DNA of 64,000 nucleotides from Topomyia yanbarensis (GCF_030247195.1 NC_080670.1:43013524-43077523); one strand, 5' to 3'; positions 21,251 to 33,456 are shown, numbered from the stretch's first letter. The notes: generated by a model from the letters alone, not told the origin. Program-made: numbers and translations.

Positions 21251-22138
21251 GTACTCGTTTGATTTGACAAGCTACCACCACTACAACCGAAGGTGCTACA
21301 ATGATGCCGCGACAATACAGGGTGTTTTAATTCACCCAGTTGCTCGCAATTCCGCCTAATCGAAAAGTATTGGAAAATTATCAAGCGGAAGAATGAAAAC
21401 TGGAAAGGAAACTCAGGATAAATAGCTCAATGATGGAGCAAAATGCAGTTGAGGTTCATAGATCAGTGTCAGTTTTTCGAAGTGAGTATGCGAACAGGCC
21501 CGTGCGCAGAAAATTCTCAAGGGGAAGGTTTTGATTTTTTAAGTTTATTTTAAATGAAAAGTACAGAAACTCTTAAACTTAGAATATTTATTCCGAGGCC
21601 TGGAGGACAAGTCATGTGAACCAATCGACTCAGCTCAACAAATTGGGTAAATGTTTGTTATCGAGAAGGAGCCATCAACAGACACCGCTGCCCGCTGGCT
21701 CGTGATGTATTCGGATTGGTTTGTAGTAGTTAAGCCTTCCGAATAAACCTAAACCTCTTGTATCTCGTCAGGTACTACTTTAGTACGGATTATGCTCTTG
21801 CTCTCTTTGTTTATCCCTCATGCTTTTATCCATAATTGCTATCCAACCTTCGCGATATATCTGATCTGATCCGGTCTGCTGCAAATATCGCCATCTGTTG
21901 AGACACGAACCGATCCAGAGCTGTCGACCATACATTACATCTCTTTACAAACACCTCCACCGTGTTTCTTATTGTTCTTAGCGCCACTCTTTCCTATATA
22001 TCCGCTTGCTAGTGCTGAGAGTTCCCTGGCGGCGGTATTTCATCCGATACCGATGCCCATTTTCACGATTCATTTAGCTGCCACTCCGACGGACAACCTA
22101 GGATGCAAAATGCCTACCTTTTCTACGGCTGTAAACTT
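21251..22138. other. Unassigned stretch
   Basis: A CCCGTGCGCAGAAAATTCTC word near 21503 and a reversed GCGCACGGGCC near 23365 look like the same retroelement end seen twice. No gene was recognised. Confidence 0.35.
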
Positions 22139-22583
22139 CCCGAGCAGAGTCTGACAACAAATTGAAAACTAAACTTGATGTTGTGATGTTCGACAAATGA
22201 TTACTCAGGTTGTTGTCGTTTTGGTCGTTTTAACGGTTAAAAGATCAAAATGGAGAGCAGCAAAATTATCCTATGACATCAAACAGAAAACTAATTCTGC
22301 TATCAGTGAGAGTAAATTGAAAGGTCATTGAGATGTTGAATTTTGTTTTAATAACAAAGAATGTATTCACTTTGATGTTTCACCAAAGAAATATAAACAT
22401 AGAAAATTGTTGATGTTTCACCAAAGAAATATAAACATAAAAACTAGGATAGCAAAACGAGATCAAAATTTGACGTGATATTTAAAAAATCTAAAACTGA
22501 TAGCAAAATAAGATTTCAATTTGATGCTATTATCAAAATATGATTTCGACTTGTTGTAATTTTGATGTTCGACTTTGCTCGGG
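22139..22583. mobile_element. 445-bp TIR element with internal tandem duplication
   Basis: CCCGAGCAGAGTCTGACA at 22139 is mirrored by the right end GTTCGACTTTGCTCGGG at 22583 with few mismatches. Within it a 30-bp unit starting TTGATGTTTCACCAAAGAAA is repeated at 22372-22401 and 22410-22439 (period 38). No transposase is encoded, so it is non-autonomous. Confidence 0.7.
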
Positions 22584-24299
22584 GTTTCTGCCTACATTCT
22601 CCTTTCTCATACGACGCTGCTGCCGTTTGCTAGTACAGGACGTCCAGCGCTATACGGCAGCCTGTAAGCAAAGCAGTAACATGACAAAATATTACTAGCC
22701 CCAGTTCTGCCATCAGACGCGAGCGGTACAGCTTCTCTTTCCTTATTTTACACTTTTTAATATTTTTAATCACAAAAGACGACCCTGAATCCGGTTCATT
22801 TACGCCACGACCGGCATCATCGCTTTCGTGTGCGGGCCTCTCCCTTTGACTATGCAGAGTAAAGTGTACAAAGCGAGAGAATAAACTTTACTACGCCACA
22901 CTCTCACAGTCGGAGTACAGCAGCAAAACAAAAAAATGTATTTTACTGCTGTACGGAAAAGTGTACTCGGTTTTGCTACCGCTCTGGCAAGAGCAGTAAT
23001 GATGCATCGCTGTAGCGGGCTGTACGGCTTGTGCAAATGTAAATGTACCGGAAAAATGTAGTTTACCGATACCGTTCGCATCCCTGCTCACAACTGTTGC
23101 TAATATCGAAGCTTGTCGAAACGTAAACTGATCATTCATAAAAGCCGTCCAACTTGACATACATCCCTTTCCAGTCATGCTCGCAAGGTTTAGTCCTTGG
23201 TTTCTTCATCGACTTGTTTCTAGAGTAACTGAACTCAAATATCATTTTATGTGTCAAAACGGTTTGCAGTATATTTTTTTTCCTGAACAGGAAGTTAATG
23301 TATTTTTTAAAGTAATTCAAACCCCTCATGTGCGGGGTTGGAACCCCCAAAACCCTCTCCTTGCGCACGGGCCTGTACAGGATTAATTTTCTCGTCTTCC
23401 ATCTTGCACAACTTTTTTAAAATGACAGGTATGAATGCGAAACTTACACCACTAAATAACGCGTGTTTTCCGTGACAAATCGCTGTCACAACATTCTAAA
23501 TCCAATCAGTGGATGCGCTGCTACAGAAATAATAATGTGTCCGACTGCTAAGTGAAGCAGACTTTATTAATTTTTGAGTAAAAACGCAAGCTATAATATT
23601 TTTATACTCATGAGCAAATGGAAGGAAATGACCAATTAAAATGACATTAAAATGACGATTGAAAATATTCTTTCACTCCTTATCAACTTAATCTGAAAAA
23701 TGTAACGTAAAATGTATGTAATAGTGTGGCCTTTTCGTAACTCCTTCCCTGAATTGCCTACGTGTTATATGTACGGCCCTTTCGGTCGGATGCCTGTGGG
23801 ATGTGATAAAGAAATATAACCAATGGTTGAGGTAATTATGCATAATTTTTAACATATTTCATCGTGCCTTCTCGGTTCTGGCTTTTGCTCATTTTGCCGA
23901 GGGAAGGGAGGGGGGCACTGCGATAGATTTTGTCAAGAGTCGGACTCGACAGATTTCTGTGTCGATGACAAATGGTTATGTGGACCTATAGGTTGAACCG
24001 CTGTTGTAGAATACAGAATAGCGGGAAATCGTATGTTTCCATTCCCATTTAATAGGAATTTAGAGCTAAGGCTGTTGAAGAGCAAAGCTTTGGCACTACA
24101 ATCACTTGATGGGATTTTCGGCTATTGTTTCAACAGACTTCTCAGCTGATTCTTAAGTGTACGGGGTATTGGCTAGTGCTACGATTCTACAGACACTGAG
24201 GATCTGATCGGTTCTCGAACGTGTGATGACATCTTTATGAGAACAGCGCCACACCCCACCATGGGAGAAATTTATGAGCATGAGCATGAGTATGATGAC
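22584..24299. other. Unassigned stretch with retroelement-like fragments
   Basis: Near 22800-23090 there are repeated GTGTAC/GTACAGC words and a GC-rich block without a frame. Near 23330-23375, GTGCGGGGTTGGAACCCCC and GCGCACGGGCC resemble the end of a mosquito retroelement, which I cannot name. No host gene was seen. Confidence 0.35.
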
Positions 24300-24482
24300 A
24301 GTACAATTCGTAGGTGCTACTATTATTAAACAGTTAACAGCAAGCTTCCGTGCTGATCGGTCGATTTATCCCGGACGCGTTAAACCGAAAGTTTGCTCAC
24401 GAACTATACCACTCGTTTATTTGCCAATTTTTCATCGGTGCTCTAAAGCATTGCGCTTTCGTCGCGACAGTGCCTTTCCGCC

Positions 24483-25530
24483 ATGCGCGAAAACACGTTT
24501 CGCGTAGACTATTCGCAGTTTCCGAAACACCTTTCCCACGATGTAATCTTAAAACTCGTCGGGAAAGAACTCGGTCTCACACGAGATAATGTGTTACAAA
24601 TTCAGCCAAGCAGAAGGCTGGGTTGTACCTTCGTGAAGGTCAACAACCTTGCCCTGGCAGAAAAGATCGTCGAAGAACACGATAGTAAACACGAGTTTAC
24701 AATCGACGGCAAAGCACACAAGCTGCGGATTATGATGAAGGACGGGGCGGTGGAGGTGCAGATCTTTGACCTACATCACCAACGAACAAATATCGGCTTT
24801 CCTAGCCGAATACGGTGAAGTACTCAACGTTCGTGACCTCCTGTGGGACAATCGCTATGGCCCTTTCGAAGGTGTGAAGACCGGCGTTCGTGTCGCTCGG
24901 ATGGTGGTGAAGAAGAATATTCCTTCTCTCGTCACGATCCAGGGAGAAGACACCGCAGTCGGATACAAGGGGCAGCGGCAAACTTGCCTACACTGTCGAG
25001 AATTTGCACACATCGGCATTCCATGTGTGCAAAATAAAAAACTGCTTGTACAGAAACTTTCAGCCGACCAGTCATACGCAAACGTGGCAAAAATGCCTGT
25101 ACAGCAGAAAGGACCGGTAAAACCGAACAAAAACCTACCCAAGTCGGGCGAACCACTACAATCATCGGGACCAAAACCCCCGACACGAGAGCCGTTGACA
25201 GCCAGTCAAACAAAACCTCGAGAAGCCATCGAGACACGATCTGCAGCCGCACAGCAGAAAAACACCATGCCTCCCCCTGCGGCGCCAACCACCACCAATC
25301 AGAAACCCACAGCAACTCAAGCGACCATCCAACCTCTCTCGGCCCTAGGCACAATCGTAAACGTCGTCACACAGCGCAAAAGCGATGGCAACGAGACAGA
25401 CAGCTCTCAAGCTTCGTCTAGCAACCGACGCTCACGCAGACTACCGCCGGGGAAGAAAATGCGACACGGCGAAGACGATTTCACCACCATCGAACACGGA
25501 CGCGTCCAGATCTCCGACGAAGAAATGTAA
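24483..25530 (+). pseudogene. LINE ORF1 protein (RNA-binding), one frameshift
   Basis: ORF1 proteins bind LINE RNA to form the RNP used in retrotransposition. The N-terminal part (24483 to about 24770, MRENTFRVDYSQF start) continues into a second frame from about 24766 (TYITNEQISAFLAEYGEV). The two overlap by roughly 50 nt and together form one protein of about 345 residues, so a single small indel near 24766-24775 separates them. AFLAEYGEVLNVRD resembles an RRM-like beta strand. One CCHC zinc knuckle, CLHCREFAHIGIPC, lies at about 24989-25030. The C-terminal third is proline-, glutamine- and serine-rich and ends in a basic RRSRRLPPGKKMR patch. The stop TAA (25528-25530) is followed by GCA and then the ORF2 ATG in the same frame. 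Confidence 0.8.
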
Positions 25531-25533
25531 GCA

Positions 25534-28500
25534 ATGAACTTCGTCAGTTGTAACATCGGAACCATCAACATCAACACAATCACCAACACTACCAAACTCA
25601 ACGCCCTACGCACATTTGTTCGCTCGATGGACCTCGACATCGTGTTCCTACAGGAGGTTGAAAACGAACAACTCACCATACCCGGCTACAGCGTCGTCTG
25701 CAACGTTGACCATGCGAGGAGAGGAACGGCAATTGCGCTCAAAGAACACATTAAATTCTCACACGTAGAGAAGAGCCTGAACGGAAGATTGCTTACTTTA
25801 CGCACAAATAACATCACACTGTGCAATTTGTATGCCCCGTCGGGATCTGCCCAACGAGCCGAACGAGAGCGCTTCTTCAACACAACGATCGCCTACTACC
25901 TTCGCCACCGAACCGCACACACCATCCTGGGAGGCGATTTGAACAGCGTGCTGCGAGCGTGCGACGCGACGGGAAATAATTCCAGCCCCGCTCTACAAGC
26001 GACCGTCCAACAGCTACATCTACAAGACGTGTGGCAGCAACTCCGACCCCGAGAGATCGAATACACTTACATTACACACAACTCTTCCTCCAGACTCGAT
26101 CGCATATACGTCAGCGCAGGGCTTAGAAATCAGCTGAGAACAACAGCCGCCCATGTCTGCTGTTTCTCAGACCACAAAGCAGTCACAGTGAGAATATGCC
26201 TTCCTCTCCCCGACCGAGCACATGGTCGCGGGTTTTGGTCTCTCCGTCCCCATCTCTTGAGCACCGCAAATATCGACGAGTTCCAAATTCAATGGCAATA
26301 TTGGACTCGACAGCGCCGTAACTTTCCGTCGTGGATGGATTGGTGGCTGTCGTGTGCCAAACCTAAAATAAAGTCATTTTTTCGATGGAAATCAAAAATC
26401 GCATTCAACATTTTCCATTGCGAGCAACAACGTATTTACGGGTTACTACGGCAGGCATACGACAGCTACCAAAACAATCCTGCAATGCTTCCCACCATCA
26501 ACAGACTAAAAGCTGAAATGCTTTCACATCAGCGCCACTTCTCAGAGATGTTCGTGAGAATCAACGAAACACGTGTGGCGGGAGAACCTATCTCAACCTA
26601 CCAGCTGGGGGAGCGAGAAAAACGAAGAACAATCATCAAACACCTACGGAATGAGAGAGACGAAATCATCGACAATTCAACTGCCATCCAGAACCACATG
26701 GTTCAATATTTTACTGACCTATACGCACGAGTCGATGTGGAAGAACCACAAAGCGACAGTCCCTTCCAATGCGAACGAGTCATCCCAGAGACCGATGTCG
26801 ACAATGAAGCCACCATGAATGAAATCACGACTGTTGAAATACTAACTGCCATCCGCACCAGTGCCTCCAGAAAATCGCCAGGGCCTGATGGATTGCAGAA
26901 AGAATTCTACCTACGAACTTTTGACGTCATCCACCGTGAATTAAACTTGATATTGAATGAGGCTATCAGATCAAACATTCCAGCCCAGTTCGTCGATGGG
27001 GTAATCGTACTGGCGAAAAAACGAGGGGCAGGCGACACCGCTCGTGCGTACAGGCCAATAAGTCTGATAAATTACGACTATAAAATTCTCTCTCGGATCC
27101 TCAAACAGCGTCTTGAAAACGTTCTTCGTTCCCACAGCGTGCTGACCGACGTGCAAAAGTGTTCAAACCCAAACAGGAATATTTTTCAAGCCACCCTGGC
27201 CTTGAAAGATAAAATCGCTCAACTAGAAGCCAACAAGCGAGGAGGAAAATTGGTTTCATTCGACCTCGACCACGCGTTTGACCGAGTCAACCACAACTTT
27301 TTGTTTCACACCATGCGATCGCTGGGTTTCAACGCGGCTCTGGTAGAGCTACTTTCCCGCATAGCAGCAGCATCATCATCGAGGCTGCTAATCAATGGAC
27401 ACCTGTCGGCACCCTTCCCCATCCAGCGATCAGTTCGGCAGGGTGATCCTCTGGCCAGCCATCTCTTTGGAATCTACCTGGAACCGCTTCTACGATGCCT
27501 AAAACAGGTGTGTGGAACGGATCTAATGGTTGCATATGCAGACGACATCAGCGCCATCGTCAGTACCGCAAACCAGCTGAACGAAATGCGGGCTTTGTTC
27601 AAGCGATTCGAACGAGTCGCAGGCGCCCGCTTGAACGAATCAAAAACGACAGCAATTGATGTGGGGTTCACGGTAAATCAAATATCAGTACCGTGGCTCA
27701 GGACCGAAAACAGTATAAAAATCTTGGGTATAATTTTTACCAACTCGGTCAGGGAAATGACATCGCTAAACTGGGACATCCTCACGAAGAATTTTGCTCG
27801 CCAAGTATGGATACACTCGCTGCGCATGCTGACCCTACACCAAAAAGTCACACTACTAAATACCTTCATTTCATCGAAGATGTGGTACATGGCAGCAAAT
27901 TTACAACCGACAACAGCTCAAGTGGCTAAACTTACAGCTACCATGCGGTCCTACCTCTTCCGTGGCGCATGTGCGACGGTACCTATGCAGCAACTAGCAC
28001 GCAGCAAAGATCACGGCGGTTTAAAACTACAACTGCCTGCGATAAAATGTAAAGCGCTGCTGATAAACCGCCACTTACAAGAGATTGAATCCCTCCCCTA
28101 TTACTCTTCCTTCCTTTACCAAGCAAATCCACCGCGAGCAATTTCTCTTCCCTGCCTAAAAACTATCCTAGCAAACATCCCAACACTTTCTATTCAAATT
28201 CGCCAAAGCCCAACCACCGATCTAATTACCCGCTTCTTCATTGAGCGCACCGACAGAGCCAAAATGGAAATTTCCAACCCGGGAGCAGACTGGAGACGCA
28301 TATGGAAGAATATATCCTCCCGTGCGCTTCTTCCCGAGCAACGCAGTATATTGTTCATGTGGGTAAACCAAAAAGTCCCACACAGACGACTACTACACAC
28401 TATGAGAAGAACAGACGGTGAGAACTGCCTGTACTGTATAGAACCAGTGGAAACCAAACAGCACAAATTTTTCGAGTGCGACAGAGTACATGAGGCTTAC

Positions 28501-30558
28501 ACACTACTACGTTGCGTTGCGTTGCGTTGCGTTGCGTTGCGTTGCGTTGTGACGATGATTTTGGCGGATTGCACACTGACTTCATCATGTTTGACTGCTG
28601 ATTATCTAATAAGAGTTGCTTAGGAAGTGGTAAGTAGGAATTCATACCAATCCGACCCATATTAAAACCTCAACAGCATGATAGCCATCATTGCCGGCCG
28701 CCCCCATCTCCATCGTTCACGGGGAAGGATAAAGGATAAGGTAGACAGGAAGTGTTGATGCTCCACCTACTTAACGGAAGGACGACGATTCATCAGACTC
28801 TTCCATAGGTGTCGCGGAGTTGGTGGTTTGGAAGGGTATCAGGTCTAGGATTCGCTCCAAGCAAACGATGCGACCTGTAAAGCATATTTTATTAGGTAGT
28901 TGTTTAGTTAGTCTTCGAGTGCACGATCACTCGAAAAAGAGATGATCTTGTTTAGTTTTTGGTTATTTTTAAACTCTGGGCAGCCGGCTACCGAGAGTAT
29001 ACTATGTTCCCTAAACAAAAACAATTTGAACTCCACACAGCCGATCGTGGGAGTATTGCCTGGAAAAGCTAATCTTATCTGCGTAATGAGATGTTATAAA
29101 TCAAGGAAAGTATTTCTTATTTTCCATATCGGATTGTTTGTGGAATACAAGTATACGAGCGATAATACCGAACACTGAAGGGAAATATAAAGGATTGTTA
29201 ATCTGATGCACGGGCTTGTTAGCAATAACGGAGCTTTAAATTAGGTTCATAAAAACAGACGCGGCGAATTTTCAATACGTATTGAGCCGTGTTCATAGAT
29301 ACTAGTCAGATTAGTCGTATTGGGGCTAATTTCCGATCAACTATTCATTTTTACGGCAATGTTTTCTCGACTAGATCTGTTCGCACCCTCTCATTCTGTT
29401 CGCACCCTCTCATTCTGCGGTCTAAGGACCAAATGTCATCAATAGACTTAGAATCGCGTGGAGGCATGAGATAGGAAACTTGTAAGAATTTTGCTATCCC
29501 ACCGTTTGACTACCAGAATGGATGGGAGAACAGTAATACTAGCAAATACCGACTACCATAAGAGCGGTGCAAATTTGAACGAGTGACGTAGAGTACTGCA
29601 CTGAAAAAAGGACCAGGAGTGCGATTTTACGAAGTTTTAGCTTCCGATGGCCCTACATTTTCTGACAAAGTGAAGTTCTTGAATGTTGAGATTTTTATTA
29701 CTGTTTAGAAAAGCAAAAGTATCATAAAGCTAGTGTCAGGCCTTCATGAGACCTCAAGAAGTCACTTTTGGAGGTATTCGTAAATGTAGATTTGTCGGTA
29801 GACGGTTCCAAATATAATAGAAAAATACCTAATTTAACACAACTACAGATCACTTGCAACATAAAAAGCTTTTTGTGAAATTCGACAGCTCCATCTTAGG
29901 CCAATTCAATAAATTTCCTGCATGAAAGTTTCCATTTTTTAAAAACGGTTTTTAAGCCAAAGCTTTGGAAGTTAAACCTTGGCGTGGAAGTGCCGGTATA
30001 TTAATATATTCTGTTACTTAGTGTAGAATTAGATTTCGTCATTTACGGCTAATATACAACCGCCAGAAGAAACTTAAAACGTTGGTACACAATCAAGAAA
30101 GGCGAATCAGAAAAGGTATATGTCAGTGATTCACTAAATACAGACTGGAAAGAGGGTAATATGGAAAACCTTAAGGTCCGCCCAGATTAAGTCTTCGGTA
30201 CGGAACAAAACCTCGGCCTAGGAACTCCTAGCATGTTGTTAGTCGCCTCTTACGACATGGGAGCAGTTCCCAGAGGTTCTATTCTTGGTTGAAATAGTGC
30301 AAAAAGATTTCAGCCCGCCGGACACCACACGGCTTACATGAGGCTTACACACTACTACGAGAAAAAGTGCTGGTGGTGACCGGCGGACGGCGTTTACAAA
30401 ACGACGAATTGATGAGACCTTCATTAAAACAATTTACAGCGACAACAAGAACAAAAGTCCTCAAACTTTTGTTTTGCTACATCTCCTTCATTCAGAACAA
30501 CCATGACGTTAGGGTGAATGCAAGTAATTTGGACTTCGAGTTTCAAATTCTCAATTAA
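25534..30558 (+). CDS. LINE ORF2 polyprotein: endonuclease and reverse transcriptase (split by insertion)
   Basis: ORF2 nicks target DNA and copies LINE RNA by target-primed reverse transcription. The apurinic-type endonuclease occupies about residues 1-230: VSCNIGTI, FLQEVE, GGDLNSVL (near 132), SRLDRIYVS (near 186) and SDHKAV (near 212). The RT covers about 440-750: PGPDGLQKEF, YRPISLINYDYK, FDLDHAFDRVNH (near 575), RQGDPLASHLF and the catalytic YADD (near 667). A C-terminal CCHC motif CLYC...H...C sits near residue 965. At 28511 the frame runs into a GTTGC array and stops at 28623. After the second copy of the target duplication (30335-30358) the original frame resumes (EKVLVVTGGRR) and ends at 30558 after about 65 codons. 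Each segment is open, so only the insert disrupts it. All catalytic motifs appear intact. Confidence 0.9.
28512..30334 (-). mobile_element. 1.82-kb retroelement inserted into LINE ORF2, (GCAAC)7 tail
   Basis: The 24-bp block 28487-28510 is repeated exactly at 30335-30358 (25 bp if the next G is counted), the classic mark of a retrotransposition event. Read on the minus strand the insert starts GCCGTGTGGTGTCCGGCGGG, contains CCCATGTCGTAAGAGGCGAC, and ends in seven GCAAC units plus one variant (28511-28550). Simple-repeat tails of this sort occur in LOA/R1-type LINEs. I find no RT or endonuclease frame inside, so it is either an internally deleted LINE or a long SINE-like passenger. A GTTCGCACCCTCTCATTCT unit is tandemly doubled at about 29378-29416. 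Its 5' end matches the monomers at 18100-18370. Confidence 0.85.
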
Positions 30559-30874
30559 CACCAAAACAATTTATTTTGTGATAACATTTTAACTATAATA
30601 AAACCGACAAATAAACATATTTTACAAAAAAAAAAAAAAATTGATGACAATTACGTATTGGCTTCTTCCTCCGCGAATGGTTGATTCTAATGTTATATTC
30701 ATTCGCGCGCTATTGCGCTATCTAAGGCACATTTATGAAAAGACTAACTTTGTATGTCGGATATACAAATGATCATGTGCGCGTTTTTTCGCTAATTACT
30801 AGAACAAGATCGAAAACAATAAGAACGAAAAAAACTAACTTGTCACCTTTAATCCGGTTTATCATCTTGCTCAC

Positions 30875-31118
30875 CCAGGTAACCAACAAGCAGTAGTGTA
30901 TGCAGCAAAGTAGCATAAAATTTGCATTCCAGATGCTTCTTGTAGTATATTAGCATTCGTTATGCATAACTGTTGTAGTTCAGCATTCGAAAAACTGTTC
31001 AAAAGCTTCTTGCCAGTAAGCATTTGGAATGTACAACAGCAGTAAAAAAGCATTTTCATGGTACAGCAGCATATTTTGCCAAAAGCGAAGGCATTCAGCA
31101 TGCTTATTGGTTAATTGG
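30875..31118. mobile_element. MITE between the two LINEs
   Basis: CCAGGTAACCAACAAGCA at 30875 is mirrored by TGCTTATTGGTTAATTGG ending at 31118 (15 of 18 positions). The interior is rich in GCATTC/GAATGC-type words. There is no coding capacity. Confidence 0.6.
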
Positions 31119-31219
31119 CTGCTATAGCGGGGCAAGTAATCAAATTTACCCGTGCGCCGCTTTATCTATTTGCAAAAGCAACAATTAATTCCTTTTACCT
31201 AGTATGTGAAACATGAACA

Positions 31220-33456
31220 ATGAGTGATAATGCAAAGCAAGTGTATACCCTATGGTGGACAAACTGTGTTGCTGTTGACTTCTTGAAATGTCCGGTAAGA
31301 GCATCGATTCGTGAAAAGGAGCAAATGTTGAAGGTGAACATGAAGCTCAACGTAGCAGAAGTTAATGCTGTGCAATTCCACCATCTACGTCATGCGGTAA
31401 TGATTATGTTCAAGAATATTAGTCAAGCAGACCCATTTGCTTCGCAGAACAAATTGAAACACGTCGTTGAATATAACTACATTTTATACAACATTCCAAT
31501 ATATAACGATAATGACAGTATTGAAATAAAACTACATGACTTGGCACCACGTAATAGTCCCGCTGCTATCAAACAACTCATGCTACAATAGGGAGCGGTG
31601 GATAGAGTTAAGGATGATACTTGAAGGGATTTTTCCCACGACTTCGCAACGACGTTCGTGTGGTGAGAATGCTTCCAACAAAACCTATTCCCTCCTACTT
31701 GACACTCTCAGGCAGATCACCTCAACGTGTTATATATTCTCAACGAACACTGGTCACGTACCCAGGACAGATTTCTATGTGCCAATACTGTGATCAGCCG
31801 CTACACAACGGAAAACCTTGCGCAGAGGTTGCTAAGGAAATTACACTTGTTACGATCAAAGCCGGTATACAACCGTCATATGCTAAACCACAACCGGATG
31901 TTAAATCAAAGACTGCGGACCAGACAGTAACAAACACCAGCTCAATTACGATCGGGCCCAGTAGCACTAAACTAGGGTGACCATATCAGATGAGTAAAAA
32001 ACCAGGACAATCGAAAGGGGACCCCAGCTTCACGTTAATGCAAAATAAATTTGACGATACTTGTTGCTCGAACATAGCTGGTAGTTTTTTCCAGGTTTTC
32101 GGTAGTACAAAAAAGTTTGCGTTCAGTTACTGTAGACAGTTGCAACCAACCGGGTCTTTTATCGTGAAACTTAGCTCATCAAACACTACTTCAGATTTAT
32201 ACGCATGCAGCTCTTTTTATGCCAATCGACGAAAACCGGATGCAGATGTTAAAGAAATTTTCAAATGTGCGAATCAGATGAAATATTTTGAGATCATCCG
32301 TGAAGGACAGTCGTGAAGTCATCAGCACTAAAAGTACATCATTGAAGTAGAGCAGAAACGTCAACGGTATCAGTTGCCATCCATGAGGTATTCGTTGACA
32401 TTGAAGTAAATGTGGGTACCTGGAAATCTCTCTCGTGAAGTACGATCGAAACAATTAGAAAATTACTATTGATTAAAAATATCTGCATTTTAGCGATTGT
32501 TATATATTTTGATTCGATTTATCAAAAGCGGCAGATTGGTTGTTGGTTTATCACGATATTTCATACTCTTTATTATGTACGATATTATAGGATAATTGAA
32601 ACAGAAGGTAAGTTGCTGTCAAAAGTCCAGATGTGAAACCATATTGGTCATCACCAAAATATTGCAGTTAGTAAGCCTTACGAGGTTCCATAATGACCAG
32701 CTTGAAAAACTTCGAGACAGCTCTCAATGAAGTTTTTCGATGGTTGTTGACGTCCCTTTTAATGGAATGGAAACATGTTCGCGGATTTCTAGCAATCCAC
32801 CTGGAAATACATATGCCACTGGCGATAGATACTAGCACCTACTGTGAGACTTTTGTGTAGGAAATTCACCGGGTCCAGAATTGAAAGACGATTTAAACTA
32901 AGAAGAAGCTCAGCTATTTATCGTTAGTGTACAGATTTTTTTCCGCGGGTTCAGAACCGAGTCGATTTGTTTTCGTTGCGATTAGAATCAAGCGAAGAAT
33001 TATTTTTTCTTTGGAACAGAAAAACCAGGACAAATCAAGCATTTCCATCGAAGTCCCAGGACACCAGGACAGTCTATTAAAACCAGGACATGTCATGGGA
33101 AAGAAGGACGTCTGGTCACCCTAACTAAACCAACTGCCATTACCAACAGCGAAGTAACAACGATTACACCAAATACTTCCAAAACAACAACCAACCCCAC
33201 CAATAAAGAATCAACTACCGATGAAGAAGGATTTACAACAGGTACCCGTAAGTACAAGAAACAAACAAGAACATCCGACCGTGAGCATCACGAATGCAGT
33301 GCCGATGACGACATGGACGTGAACGAAAATGCGAGAGAAGACGGACGGAATGAACCCCAAAGTGCGGTGGACAACGCACCTAATGTTCCACCACCAAGGA
33401 AGAGGATCTCAACACGCAGCATCAAGCTGCGTCAACAAGACCTGATAGACACATGA
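31220..33456 (+). pseudogene. LINE ORF1 protein, broken and split by a transposon
   Basis: It starts MSDNAKQVYTLWW at 31220. The first part is open to a TAG at 31589-31591; a second stop and frame change follow near 31615. The frame from 31621 (KGFFPRLRNDVRVVRM, PIPSYLTLSG) includes a CCHC zinc knuckle CQYCDQPLHNGKPC near 31780-31820 and runs to 31972. There a TIR element with a 7-bp duplication intervenes. The frame resumes at 33131 in the same phase (insert plus duplication is 1158 nt, a multiple of three) with a charged, threonine-rich tail (STTDEEGFTTGTRKYKKQTR) and stops at 33454-33456. It resembles nucleic-acid-binding ORF1 proteins of LINEs. The identity of the clade is not settled. 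Confidence 0.75.
31973..33123. mobile_element. 1.15-kb TIR transposon inside LINE ORF1
   Basis: TAGGGTGACCA at 31973 is mirrored by TGGTCACCCTA ending at 33123, with ACCAGGAC words following on both sides. ACTAAAC flanks it at 31966-31972 and 33124-33130. A frame from 31990 to 32316 (108 codons, MSKKPGQSKGD start) is the longest inside. It resembles nothing I know, and no DDE or RNase-H-like transposase motif is visible, so the element is probably non-autonomous. The 7-bp duplication would be 8 bp if one terminal base is miscounted, which would fit hAT. Confidence 0.8.

Larger units (their letters stand above)
24300..30640 (+). mobile_element. L1/Tx1-like non-LTR retrotransposon (LINE), interrupted
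   Basis: The element runs from a 5' UTR of uncertain start (about 24290-24482) through ORF1 (24483-25530), ORF2 (25534 to 30558, split by an insert), a short 3' UTR with AATAAA at 30610-30615 and a 15-nt poly(A) tail at 30626-30640. GATGACA follows the tail at 30643 and also lies at about 24291, a possible but weak target duplication. RT sequence (YRPISLINYDYKILSRIL, FDLDHAFDRVNH, RQGDPLASHLF) resembles L1/Tx1-group LINEs rather than jockey or R1. The copy looks young: ORF2 has no stop outside the insert, and ORF1 has one frame change. Confidence 0.85.

Noticed and set aside
24289..24297. GATGACA as the LINE 5' target duplication
   Set aside because: Only seven bases match the sequence after the poly(A) tail, and the 5' end of the element is not independently known; kept only as a possibility.
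24932..25354. 140-codon minus-strand frame over LINE ORF1
   Set aside because: Shadow of the biased codon use in ORF1; no start context or family.
28512..28623. Extra C-terminus of ORF2 reading CVALRC repeats
   Set aside because: It comes from the GTTGC array of the inserted element; the genuine ORF2 end resumes after 30358.
30239..30330. HDV-like self-cleaving ribozyme at the 5' end of the inserted retroelement
   Set aside because: Many LINE 5' ends carry one and GTCGTAAGAGGCGAC can form a small stem, but I could not find a complementary P1 strand for the first bases, so the fold is unsupported.
31990..32316. Transposase in the 1.15-kb TIR element
   Set aside because: The 108-residue product shows no DDE, hAT dimerisation or zinc-finger pattern that I can see, so no function is claimed.
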